DNA of 64,000 bases. It comes from Denitratimonas sp037478135 (lineage in GTDB: Bacteria > Pseudomonadota > Gammaproteobacteria > Xanthomonadales > Xanthomonadaceae). The stretch's first letter is position 1, and each line of letters opens with the position of its first letter. Under the pieces are notes generated by a model. The model saw only the letters and a list, made by a program, of their open reading frames with translations, had not been told where the DNA came from and searched no databases. Shown piece by piece: positions 56,300-64,000 of the stretch. A program made the translations under genes and the position numbers. Location: assembly GCF_037478135.1 (NCBI RefSeq), contig NZ_JBBHDV010000006.1, forward strand, positions 186,001 through 250,000, written 5' to 3'.

Positions 56300-57843
56300 G
56301 GCGATTCCTGGGTATCGGGTGTGGCGGCGGGCGTGGCGCCCAGTTGCTGGCGCAGCACGTGTTTCATGACCTTGCCGCTGGGCGTGCGAGGCAGGGCGTC
56401 GCGCAGATGCAGCACGCGCGGCAGCTTGTAGCGCGCCAGCCGGCTGCCGGCCCAGTCGCGCAGGGCATCGATATCGAGCGTGGTGCCGGGCTTCAGCGTG
56501 GCGAAGGCGATGATGGTTTCGCCCCATTCGGCATGCGCCTGGCCGACCACGGCGACATCGGCCATCGCCGGGTGCGTCATCAGCACGTCTTCCACTTCCT
56601 TGGAATGGACGTTCTCGCCGCCGGTGATGATCAGGTCGCTGATGCGGTCCACGATGGTGGCGTACCCGGCCTCGTCCAGCCGCACCAGATCGCCGGTCTT
56701 GTACCACTGCCCCTCGAACGCGGCAGCGGTGGCGTCAGGGTCATCCAGATAGCCACGCATCATCGTCACCGCGCGGAACCAGACTTCGCCGACCTCGCCC
56801 GGAGCGGCTTCGCTGCCATCGGCCTTGACAACGCGCCGGTCAATGCCCGGCAACGTGCTGCGGCCGCAGGAACCGGCGCGTTCGATCTGTTCTTTGGGAT
56901 ACAGGATGGTGCCGCTGGGGCCGGTCTCGGTCATGCCGTAGACCTGGAAGAAATCATCGCAGCGGTAGGCGCTCTGCAGCATGCGCGCGGTCTGCTCCCC
57001 GATCGGGCCGGCGCCGTAGATGAAGGCGCGGATCGAGGTCAGGTCGAATGCGGAAAAATCCTCGACCAGTTGCAGCGGCGCCAGGAACGAGACCGGCGCA
57101 CCGAAATACAGCGTGATGCGTTCGTCCTGGATGGTCTGCAGGAAGGCGCGCGGCTGGTATTCGCGCAACAGCACCAGCGTGGCGCCGATGAACAGGCCGC
57201 CGAGCAGCCAGTTGTTGAGCGGCGAAGCGTGCCAGATCGGCATCGCGATCAGGCTGCGGTCATCGTGCCGCATCGGCACCACGGCGCTGGAATAGGCCGC
57301 CACCAGACTCAACCCGCGATGATCGTGCATGCAGCCCTTGGGCTTGCCGGTGGTGCCGGAGGTGTAGAGCACTTCGGCCAGATCGTCCTCCTGCGCCAGA
57401 TCCGCGTCGAACTCATCAGCGGCGACGACGCGCGCATCGAAATCCGGCAGGCCGTCGACCGTGCTGTCGGTGGTCCACAGCGGCACCGTGGCGACCTGCC
57501 CGACCAGTGCCGCCAGGGTGCCGTCGCAGATCACCAGATCGGCCTTGCAATGGCGCAGCACATAGTCCACTTCCGGCGCGGCCAGCTTGTGGTTCAGCGG
57601 CACCACGGTCGCACCCAGACGCCAGGCGCCGAACGCGGCGATCACGAAACCCGGCGTGTTGAAGCACATCAGCGCCACCCGGTCACCGCGCCCGATGCCG
57701 GCATCGGCCAGCACCTGCGCGGCGCGGCGGGCGGCGGCGAGCAGTTGCGTGTAATCCAGTTCCATCCCGGCCGCGCGCAGTGCGGGCTTGTCCGGATAGC
57801 GGCGTGCGCTGCTCTCCAGCAGCGTGCCCAGTGTCAATCGCAT
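56296..57843 (-). CDS. Acyl-CoA synthetase (AMP-binding family)
   Basis: A 515-residue ANL-superfamily ligase that activates a carboxylic acid to acyl-CoA via acyl-AMP. The P-loop-like LYTSGTTGKPKG is at 159-170, YGMTETGPSG follows mid-protein, then the hinge region GQWYKTGDLVRLDEAGYATIVDRISDLI and the C-terminal PRTPSGKVMKH with the catalytic Lys. It resembles medium/long-chain fatty acid CoA ligases; the chain length is not readable. GGGAGAGG precedes the ATG. It is the first gene of a two-gene operon with the AidB-like dehydrogenase, suggesting activation followed by alpha,beta-oxidation of a specific acyl group. Confidence 0.92.
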   Translation of the reverse strand: MRLTLGTLLESSARRYPDKPALRAAGMELDYTQLLAAARRAAQVLADAGIGRGDRVALMCFNTPGFVIAAFGAWRLGATVVPLNHKLAAPEVDYVLRHCKADLVICDGTLAALVGQVATVPLWTTDSTVDGLPDFDARVVAADEFDADLAQEDDLAEVLYTSGTTGKPKGCMHDHRGLSLVAAYSSAVVPMRHDDRSLIAMPIWHASPLNNWLLGGLFIGATLVLLREYQPRAFLQTIQDERITLYFGAPVSFLAPLQLVEDFSAFDLTSIRAFIYGAGPIGEQTARMLQSAYRCDDFFQVYGMTETGPSGTILYPKEQIERAGSCGRSTLPGIDRRVVKADGSEAAPGEVGEVWFRAVTMMRGYLDDPDATAAAFEGQWYKTGDLVRLDEAGYATIVDRISDLIITGGENVHSKEVEDVLMTHPAMADVAVVGQAHAEWGETIIAFATLKPGTTLDIDALRDWAGSRLARYKLPRVLHLRDALPRTPSGKVMKHVLRQQLGATPAATPDTQESP

Positions 57844-58301
57844 CTTTCCTCTCCCTCACGGTGCCGGATCGCAGCCAGGTGCGCCCGGGGTTTCGCCGCT
57901 CAATACTAGTGCGCATGGAGAAAGAAAATGCCGGCCGCGCGTGCGGAAAGTCGCGGCCTGAGCGCAGGCGGCCTGCTAGACTGCGCCCCGCTTCAGGTGC
58001 TCGGGAAGCCGGTGCGAATCCGGCGCTGCCCCCGCAACGGTAAGCAGGTGGCGTGTCCATGTTCGCTTCGAACAACCACTGGCCTTGTGGCCGGGAAGGC
58101 GGACGCGCCGGGACTCCCCGATTCCACCCTGCCAGCCCGGAGACCGGCCTGAAGCACCGGTGCGTCGCAATCGCGCGCCGGTGACCTTGGCGTTGCGGTG
58201 GGCGACGCGGGCGAACGTGCAGGGCCGGCGCGTGCGCGGCCGTGTGCGTTGTCCGCGGGCTGTCGCAGCGTTGTGCCCCACCTGCCCCGGAGTGTCCCGC
58301 G
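57844..58301. other. Divergent upstream region of acyl-CoA synthetase and btuB
   Basis: Holds the cobalamin riboswitch (57990-58158) and the leader between it and btuB. The rest should contain the two divergent promoters; no clear -35/-10 pair stood out and no extra gene was seen. Confidence 0.5.
57990..58158 (+). ncRNA. Cobalamin (adenosylcobalamin) riboswitch
   Basis: All the main conserved elements are present in order: GCTTCAGG at the 5' end pairing with CCTGAAGC at the 3' end (P1), GCCGGTGCGAATCCGGC, the core CTGCCCCCGCAACGGTAA, and the B12-box-like AACCACTGG ... GGGAAGGC followed by AGCCCGGAGACCGG. It precedes btuB on the same strand by 143 bases. Binding of adenosylcobalamin should shut down expression of the transporter when B12 is plentiful. 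Confidence 0.95.
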
Positions 58302-60101
58302 ATGACCCTGCTGCGTTCCTGCCTGTTTGCCGCCACTTCGTTCGCGGCTTTGCCGCTGTTGGCCCAGCCGGTGACCACCGGCGAACCCGTCGTTGTCACC
58401 GCCACGCGCCAGTCGCAGGCGCAATCGGATGTGCTGGCTGCGGTCAGCGTGCTGGACCGCGACGCGATCGAGGCCGCCGGCGGTTTCGATGTGCTCGGCC
58501 TGCTGCGCCAGCTGCCCGGCCTGGACGTGGTGCGTGGCGCCGGGATCGGCCAGCAAGCGGCGGTATTCCTGCGCGGCACCAACGCCAACCACGCGCTGGT
58601 GCTGATCGATGGCGTGCGGATTTCGGCGCTGGGCACCGGCGCCTACGCCTGGGAGCAATTGCCGCTGGCGCAGATCGAACGCATCGAAGTGGTGCGCGGC
58701 CCGCGCGCCGCGCTCTGGGGCGCGGATGCGCTCGGCGGCGTGATCCAGATTTTCACCCGGCGCAACATCGGCACGCAGTGGGCCCTTCATGCCGGCAATC
58801 ACGATACCTATGGCGTGGAGGCCGGCACCGGCAGGCAGCGCGGCAACGGCGGCTTCGGCCTGCACGCGGCCTGGCTCGACAGCCGTGGCACCAACGCCAC
58901 CACACCGGCGAACTGGAGTTTTGATCCGGACCGCGACGGCGCCACCCTGCGCAGCGTTTCGGCCAACGCCCGACACAGCCTGGGCGATCAGGAATTGCAG
59001 GCCACGCTGCTGCACAACGACAACGATATCCAGTTCGATCAGGGTGAATCCAACACCCGCCAGCAGGTACTGGCGCTGGCACTGGAGGGCGCGCTCGGCC
59101 CGGACTGGCAGCACCGCGTGACCCTGGGCGGCAGCCGCGACCGGCTCGATACGCCGGACAGTTTCACCCGCTACCACTCGCAGCGCGAACAGGCCGACTG
59201 GCAACACCATCTGGCCCCCAGCCACAACGACGCGCTGACACTGGGTCTGTCCTGGCTGCACGAACGCGGACGCCAGCACGACAGCCTCACCGGCAGCGAT
59301 GTCTATGCCCAGTCGCGCCACACCGCCTCGGCCTTCGTCGCGTGGCAGCGCCGCGCCGGGGCGCATGCGTTGGATCTGTCTGGACGCTACGACGACAACA
59401 GCGCCTACGGCAGCGAATCCAGCTTCGGCGCCGCCTGGGGCTGGGAGCTGGGCCGCACGCTGCGCTTCACCGCGAGTTGGGGTCAGGGCTTCCGCGCACC
59501 GACAATGAATGAACTGTATTCGCCCGGCTGGGGCGGCTGGTACGCCGGCAATCCGGCGCTGCATGCCGAACATTCGGACAGCGCCGAACTGGGCCTGCAC
59601 TGGCATCTGCCAGCTGCCGGGCGCTTCAGCCTGCGCGCCTTCCGCAACGATATCGACGGGCTGATCGATTTCGCCGGCGAAAATGCGCAGGCCCTGAACA
59701 TCGCCCGCGCCCGCATCGACGGCGTTGAAATCGAATGGGACCGGCAACTGGGTTATTGGCATATCGGCGCCAACGCCACCTGGCAAGATCCGCTCGACCG
59801 CGACAGTGGCGCGCGTCTGCTGCGGCGTCCGCCGCGCAAGGCCAACCTGTCGCTGGAACGGATATTCACCAGCGGCGCGCGGGTTGGCATCGAAGGCCAC
59901 GCCGCCTCGCAGCGCCCGGACTTCGGCACCCGCCTGCCCGGCTACGGCCTGTTGGCGCTGCACGGCCAATGGCCATTGGGCGGCGGCTTCCGTCTCGATG
60001 GTCGCATCGACAACCTGCTGGACCGCGATTACACCCTGGTCGATGCCTACAACACGCCCGGCCTGACCGTGCTGCTGGGCCTGCGCTGGCAGGCGCGCTG
60101 A
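58302..60101 (+). CDS. btuB: TonB-dependent vitamin B12 receptor
   Basis: A 599-residue outer-membrane receptor, close to E. coli BtuB in size. A signal peptide covers about 1-22, the TonB box EPVVVTATR is at 28-36, the plug has FLRGTNANHALVLIDGVRI and EVVRGPRAALWGADALGG, and the barrel includes QGFRAPTMNELYSPG and NLLDRDYTLVDAYNTPG. The upstream cobalamin riboswitch identifies the ligand. The ATG at 58302 follows CGGAG. No btuCDF or cob genes are in this window. The last residues (LRWQAR) lack the usual C-terminal aromatic, a small oddity. Confidence 0.94.
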   Translation: MTLLRSCLFAATSFAALPLLAQPVTTGEPVVVTATRQSQAQSDVLAAVSVLDRDAIEAAGGFDVLGLLRQLPGLDVVRGAGIGQQAAVFLRGTNANHALVLIDGVRISALGTGAYAWEQLPLAQIERIEVVRGPRAALWGADALGGVIQIFTRRNIGTQWALHAGNHDTYGVEAGTGRQRGNGGFGLHAAWLDSRGTNATTPANWSFDPDRDGATLRSVSANARHSLGDQELQATLLHNDNDIQFDQGESNTRQQVLALALEGALGPDWQHRVTLGGSRDRLDTPDSFTRYHSQREQADWQHHLAPSHNDALTLGLSWLHERGRQHDSLTGSDVYAQSRHTASAFVAWQRRAGAHALDLSGRYDDNSAYGSESSFGAAWGWELGRTLRFTASWGQGFRAPTMNELYSPGWGGWYAGNPALHAEHSDSAELGLHWHLPAAGRFSLRAFRNDIDGLIDFAGENAQALNIARARIDGVEIEWDRQLGYWHIGANATWQDPLDRDSGARLLRRPPRKANLSLERIFTSGARVGIEGHAASQRPDFGTRLPGYGLLALHGQWPLGGGFRLDGRIDNLLDRDYTLVDAYNTPGLTVLLGLRWQAR

Positions 60102-60241
60102 ACCCGCAGACCGTCCCCACATCACGCAAGCGGATGAAATGCAAAGGTTTGGGTGAATTTCAGTGAGAATCGCCGTGCTGGTTGATCTGTGATCCGTGTC
60201 ATAGAATCCACAGGACAACCTGAGCAGGGGGAGCGGCCAGC

Positions 60242-62917
60242 ATGCAGGGGCCCGCATCATTTTCGAAATCAAGCGCGCCGCTGGCGCGGGTGAAAATCGC
60301 CGAGCGCGATTTCTCCCGCCGCCAGAAGGCGTTGCTGGAAGGCATATTCGGTTTCTTCTCCGACGAATTCGCGCGCAGCCTGGAACAGATGCTCAACGAG
60401 CTTGAGCAGCAACTGTTCCGCAGCGCCGAGCAGGCGCGCAGCAACGAGGTGCAGCGCGCGCTGCTGGAAGCCCAGAAACGCATCCACGAACGCCGCTCCC
60501 AGGTCACGCCGCAATTCCTGGCGCAGGTGGAAACCGCGCTGGCGACGCTATCCGATCCGCCGCCGCCCAAGGTCGAAGACCAGACCCGGCCGCAGTTCTC
60601 GGAGCTGTCGCTGGTGGACACCAGCACCATGGACGAAACCGTGGCGCTGCGCGAGATTGCCACCCGTGGCGAAATCCGCAACAGCCTGTCGCTGTTCCTG
60701 CTCGGTCAGCGCATGGGCGTGGTCGCCGGGCGCCCGGCCTTCGATGCCGAACACCTGCCAGTCGGCCCGCACCGGCTGTGTCAGATGCTGCGCAGCGTGG
60801 TCGCCGGTTTCGATCTGGACGCCGAACAGTGCGGCCAGATCTACCGCCAGTTCGACCGCAGCGTGATGCAGCATCTGACCCCGTTCTACGAGGCATTGAA
60901 CAACTACCTGATCCGTGAACAGGTGCTGCCGAACCTGACCTATGTGCCGCCGCGCAGCAAGCAGGCCGCCGCGCGCAAGCGTGCCCAGCAGCCTTCCGCG
61001 CCCGCGCCATCAGCACCACCCGCCGACACCGATGCCGGCGGCGAACTTCCGGCCGGCCTGCCGGACATGAACAGCATGCCGGCGCGCGGCGGCCGTGCCT
61101 TCCCGACCCCGCCGCCCGGCATGGCCGCAACGCCCGCAGCACGGATGCCGGCCTCGCCTGCGCATCTTTTCCCGCCATCTGCACCATCGGCGCCGCTGCC
61201 CGGCCCCGGCCCCGACGCAATGCCGCGCACCCCGCCAGGTTCTGGCGCTGGCATGGGCGCCGTGCCGGCAGGCGCAGCGCGCAAGGGCATGTTCCCACCC
61301 CCGGGCAGCATCGGCACCGGTGCCGCGCCGAATCTGCCACCCCATGCTACGCCGGACGCACCGGACACCGTGCCATGGAACAACCTGATCCCGTCCGGCC
61401 CGGCGCAGCAGGCCGCGCCGGACGCGGAACTGTTCGATACCCTGCGCCGCCTGCTGGCCGGGCGCCGCAGCCTGCTGGGCAAGCTCAAATCGCCGCTCGG
61501 CGGCGCCGCCAGTGCACCGCAGCAGGTCGCCAGCCCGGATCTGGTGCAGCAGTGTCTGAGCCAGATCCAGCAGGAGCTGGCCGGTGATACCGCACCGGCC
61601 GCTCCGTTGCCGTTCGCCCAGGTCAAGACCCATCTGCTGAACCAGTTGGCACGCACCGCCCAGGATGGCCCCGCGCCGACACTCAGCGACACCCAGGGCG
61701 ACACCGTCGATCTGGTCGGCATGCTGTTCGACCACATCGGCCAGGAGGTCAGCCCGCAAAGCCCAGCCGGTTCGCTGCTGGGCCACCTGCAGGTACCGTT
61801 GTTGCGCGTGGCGCTGCAGGACGAAGGCTTCTTCACCGATCACCACCATCCGGCGCGGCAGATGCTCAACGCCATCGCCGAGACCAGCGCCTATCTGAGC
61901 AGCGACGACGAGGTCGACCGCAACCTGATCCAGAAGATGTCGCATCTGGTGCAGCGCGCGACGCAGGAGTATTCCGGCGACAACGCGCTGTTCAGCGATC
62001 TGATGTCGGATCTGACCAGCCACCTGTCCACCCAGCAGCGCAAAGCCGAAGTCAGCGAGCGCCGTCATGTCGAGGCCGCACGTGGCCGCGAGAAGCTGGA
62101 AATCGCCCGTCTCCAGGCCGAAGAAGCCATCGACGGCGTGCTTGAGGGCAAGGACGTGCCGCGCTTCCTGCGCACCCTGCTGGAGCAGGTCTGGACCGAC
62201 GTGCTGGCGCTGGCACTGCTGCGCGGCGGTGAATCCTCGCCCGCGTTCCAGCAGCAGATAGCGCTGGTCAAGCGCCTGGTCGACGCCACGATGCAGCGTC
62301 ATGCCTCTGGTCAGCCGGTGATCGAGCCGACCGAGGCCAGCCGCATGCGCGAGGAGATCGAATCCTCGCTCACCCAGGTCGGCCATGCCAGCGAGGATGC
62401 CAGCGAGGTGTCGGCACGGATGCTGGCGGCCGCGACCAGCGCCAGCGAGAACGAAGCCGACGCCGACCCGGCCTCGCGCACGGAACTGGCAATCAAGCTG
62501 CGCAGCCGCGCCCGCTTCGGCCAGGACGCCCAGGGTGGCCGCCAGGCCGAGGTCAAGACGATTCCCAAGACTGCGCCGCTGAGTCCGGAGGAAAAAACCT
62601 GGCACGACCGTGTCAAGCGTATGCCGTACGGCACCTGGTTCGATTTCACCATCAACCAGCAGGGCGACAGGGCGCGTCGCCGCATGTCCTGGTACAGCAC
62701 CGTCACCGACCACTGCCTGTTCGTCAACCATCGCGGCCAGCGGGCCGGCGACTACACCCTGTCCTGGCTGGCACGCGAACTGGAGCGTGGCAACGTCAAG
62801 CTGGTGGAACCGGAGCGCGGCTCGATCGTGGACCGCGCCTGGAGCGCGATCATCCGCACCCTGCGCTCGTTCGCCGGGCAGGGCGCCCAAGCGCCGCAGG
62901 CGGCCACAGCCAAATGA
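60242..62917 (+). CDS. DUF1631 family protein
   Basis: An 891-residue cytoplasmic protein of the DUF1631 family. A conserved helical N-terminal part spans about 1-245 (FSDEFARSLEQMLNELEQQLF), then a Pro/Ala/Gly-rich disordered linker (about 240-385), and a long helical C-terminal part from about 390 with LLGHLQVPLLRVALQDEGFF and PARQMLNAIAETSAYL. The end (GTWFDFTINQQGDRARRRMSWYSTVTDHCLFVNHRGQ) resembles a PilZ-like beta segment. The function is unknown. GGGGGAG precedes the ATG. A PilZ gene follows after ten bases, suggesting a c-di-GMP link. Confidence 0.88.
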   Translation: MQGPASFSKSSAPLARVKIAERDFSRRQKALLEGIFGFFSDEFARSLEQMLNELEQQLFRSAEQARSNEVQRALLEAQKRIHERRSQVTPQFLAQVETALATLSDPPPPKVEDQTRPQFSELSLVDTSTMDETVALREIATRGEIRNSLSLFLLGQRMGVVAGRPAFDAEHLPVGPHRLCQMLRSVVAGFDLDAEQCGQIYRQFDRSVMQHLTPFYEALNNYLIREQVLPNLTYVPPRSKQAAARKRAQQPSAPAPSAPPADTDAGGELPAGLPDMNSMPARGGRAFPTPPPGMAATPAARMPASPAHLFPPSAPSAPLPGPGPDAMPRTPPGSGAGMGAVPAGAARKGMFPPPGSIGTGAAPNLPPHATPDAPDTVPWNNLIPSGPAQQAAPDAELFDTLRRLLAGRRSLLGKLKSPLGGAASAPQQVASPDLVQQCLSQIQQELAGDTAPAAPLPFAQVKTHLLNQLARTAQDGPAPTLSDTQGDTVDLVGMLFDHIGQEVSPQSPAGSLLGHLQVPLLRVALQDEGFFTDHHHPARQMLNAIAETSAYLSSDDEVDRNLIQKMSHLVQRATQEYSGDNALFSDLMSDLTSHLSTQQRKAEVSERRHVEAARGREKLEIARLQAEEAIDGVLEGKDVPRFLRTLLEQVWTDVLALALLRGGESSPAFQQQIALVKRLVDATMQRHASGQPVIEPTEASRMREEIESSLTQVGHASEDASEVSARMLAAATSASENEADADPASRTELAIKLRSRARFGQDAQGGRQAEVKTIPKTAPLSPEEKTWHDRVKRMPYGTWFDFTINQQGDRARRRMSWYSTVTDHCLFVNHRGQRAGDYTLSWLARELERGNVKLVEPERGSIVDRAWSAIIRTLRSFAGQGAQAPQAATAK

Positions 62918-62927
62918 GGACGCGCGC

Positions 62928-63281
62928 ATGAGCAACGAGGAATACCGCCGCGCCAAGCGCAAGCAGGTGGCCGAGCGCATCGATGTCATCGACACCATGC
63001 TGGAAACGCCGATCGGGCTGATCGGCAACATCTCCGAAACCGGCATGATGCTGTTCACGACGCGTCATCTGGCCGACGACGCGCTGTTCCAGCTGCGTTT
63101 CACGCTGACCGATGCCGGTGGCAACCGCCGCGACATCAGCATCGGCGCACACCAGCTCTGGTCCGAACCGGCCAGCTCCCCGGGCCAGTTCTGGGTCGGC
63201 TTCCGCTTCATCGACATCTCGCCCGACGATCTGGCGGTGCTGCGCGTCTGGATCGATCTGCCCGGCGGCCAGTACGTCTGA
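62928..63281 (+). CDS. PilZ domain protein
   Basis: A 117-residue single-domain PilZ protein. The c-di-GMP-binding marks are visible: Arg pairs in RRAKRKQVAER (R7/R8 and R11) and the D/N-x-S-x-x-G motif as N34-I-S-E-T-G39. The rest is a beta-barrel with FWVGFRFIDIS. It probably binds c-di-GMP in the cytoplasm and acts on a partner; the partner could be the DUF1631 protein encoded ten bases upstream. GAGGA precedes the ATG at 62928. Confidence 0.85.
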   Translation: MSNEEYRRAKRKQVAERIDVIDTMLETPIGLIGNISETGMMLFTTRHLADDALFQLRFTLTDAGGNRRDISIGAHQLWSEPASSPGQFWVGFRFIDISPDDLAVLRVWIDLPGGQYV

Positions 63282-63409
63282 GGTACGCGGCATGATGTTT
63301 CCCGCCCAGGCCACCAGCCCGGCATAGCCTGCCGGTGAGCGGAAGCGAACCGCAGCGCACAGCGCCGGACCGCGCACAGCAGCAACCCGCAGCCACGCCG
63401 GCTGCGGCA

Positions 63410-63430
63410 CAATGACGGTTTCCGTCATTG
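63410..63430. promoter_or_regulatory. Perfect palindrome upstream of pepQ
   Basis: CAATGACGG and CCGTCATTG form a nine-base perfect inverted repeat around TTT, ending 15 bases before the pepQ ATG. In RNA it would fold into a tight hairpin beside the ribosome binding region; in DNA it could be an operator. A terminator of upstream transcripts is also possible, although no U-run follows. Confidence 0.45.
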
Positions 63431-63445
63431 ATTCCAGGATCGTCC

Positions 63446-64000
63446 ATGGACATCGGCGCACTCTACGCCCAGCATCTTTCCACCCTCCAGCAGCGCGTGG
63501 AAACTGCGCTGGCGCGCAGCGGCCACGATCATTTGCTGATCGCGGCCGGCGTGCCGAAGTACCACTTCCTGGACGACCGCGATTACCCGTTCGCGATCAA
63601 TCCGCATTTCCTGCAGTGGGTACCGCTGCCGCAGCACAGCCACGGCTGGATCGTGCTGACGCCGGGTCGCCGCCCGGTGCTGGTCTACCACCAGCCGGCC
63701 GATTACTGGCATGTCGCGCCGAGCGCGCCGGACGGCTTCTGGGTCGAACATTTCGACATCCACGTGATCCGCGAACCGAAGCAGGCCAGCGCCTTCCTGC
63801 CCAAACAAGGCCGCATCGCGATCATCGGCGAGGCCGATGCGGCGCTGGACGGCTACACCCCGGATAATCCACAGAAGCTGCTGGACTACCTGCACTACCA
63901 CCGCGCCTTCAAGACCGGTTACGAACTGCACTGCCTGCGCGAGGCCTCACGCATCGCCGCGCGCGGGCACCTGGCCGCCGCCGCCGCCTTCCGCGAAGGT
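63446..64000 (+). CDS. pepQ: Xaa-Pro dipeptidase, N-terminal part
   Basis: The first 185 codons of a PepQ-type dipeptidase that cleaves X-Pro dipeptides; the gene runs off the window edge. The N-terminal creatinase-like domain aligns with E. coli PepQ from memory: LYAQHLSTLQQRVETALAR, YHFLDDRDYPFAINPHFLQW, VYHQPADYWH and LLDYLHYHRAFKTGYELHCLREA. The metal-binding catalytic domain is not yet reached. The ATG at 63446 follows the palindrome at 63410-63430. Confidence 0.9.
   Translation, partial: MDIGALYAQHLSTLQQRVETALARSGHDHLLIAAGVPKYHFLDDRDYPFAINPHFLQWVPLPQHSHGWIVLTPGRRPVLVYHQPADYWHVAPSAPDGFWVEHFDIHVIREPKQASAFLPKQGRIAIIGEADAALDGYTPDNPQKLLDYLHYHRAFKTGYELHCLREASRIAARGHLAAAAAFREG

Overview
The window is GC-rich, almost fully coding DNA from a gammaproteobacterium. 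The gene set points to the Lysobacterales (Xanthomonadales): a thymidine kinase that has lost most of its zinc ligands, a large DUF349 protein next to a DUF2333 protein, H+-pyrophosphatase beside Ppa, a secreted hydrolase with an LFVDGFE motif, and a glnE/epimerase pair. No rRNA, tRNA, CRISPR array, prophage or insertion sequence was seen, so it reads as ordinary chromosome with a few accessory clusters. The genus cannot be fixed from sequence alone.

Layout. 1-5.7 kb (minus): the start of an ExeA-like ATPase, tdk, putA, an EcsC-like protein and a MAPEG protein. 5.9-9.7 kb (plus): a secreted hydrolase, hppA and ppa. 9.8-13.8 kb: a divergent DUF2333/DUF349 pair. 14.3-22.2 kb: a TonB-dependent receptor divergent from a PepSY / DUF2271 / DUF4198 / apbE / flavoreductase cluster, with Fur-box-like palindromes between them. 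22.3-26.9 kb: a DksA/TraR zinc-finger protein and a coupled DUF2339-DUF3999 membrane pair. 27-31.9 kb: yicC (minus), a DUF2799 lipoprotein, rph, rdgB, purC and an EamA transporter. 32.1-41.4 kb (minus): a cluster of VolA-like lipase lipoprotein, DUF1302 barrel, DUF1329 protein, YCF48-like propeller and RND/MMPL transporter. 41.4-49.7 kb (minus): an epimerase, glnE, sodC, a methyltransferase and aceE. 49.9-57.8 kb: hemW (plus), then a tricorn-type protease, an AidB-family acyl-CoA dehydrogenase and an acyl-CoA synthetase (minus). 58-64 kb (plus): a cobalamin riboswitch with btuB, a DUF1631-PilZ pair and the start of pepQ.

Two clusters stand out. In the first (14.3-22.2 kb) the DUF2271 protein carries a textbook ApbE flavinylation motif (DGVTGAT). 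It lies among a flavin transferase gene, a membrane-anchored NADPH flavoreductase gene, a PepSY membrane protein gene and a TonB receptor gene, with a Fur-box match in front. The simplest reading is an iron-regulated trans-membrane electron path that reduces imported iron in the periplasm. In the second (32.1-41.4 kb) an inner-membrane RND pump, a DUF1329 protein of the LolA/LolB-like clan, an outer-membrane barrel and a surface-type lipase are encoded together. This suggests a route for lipid or hydrophobic-substrate traffic across the envelope. Both functions are inferred, not demonstrated.
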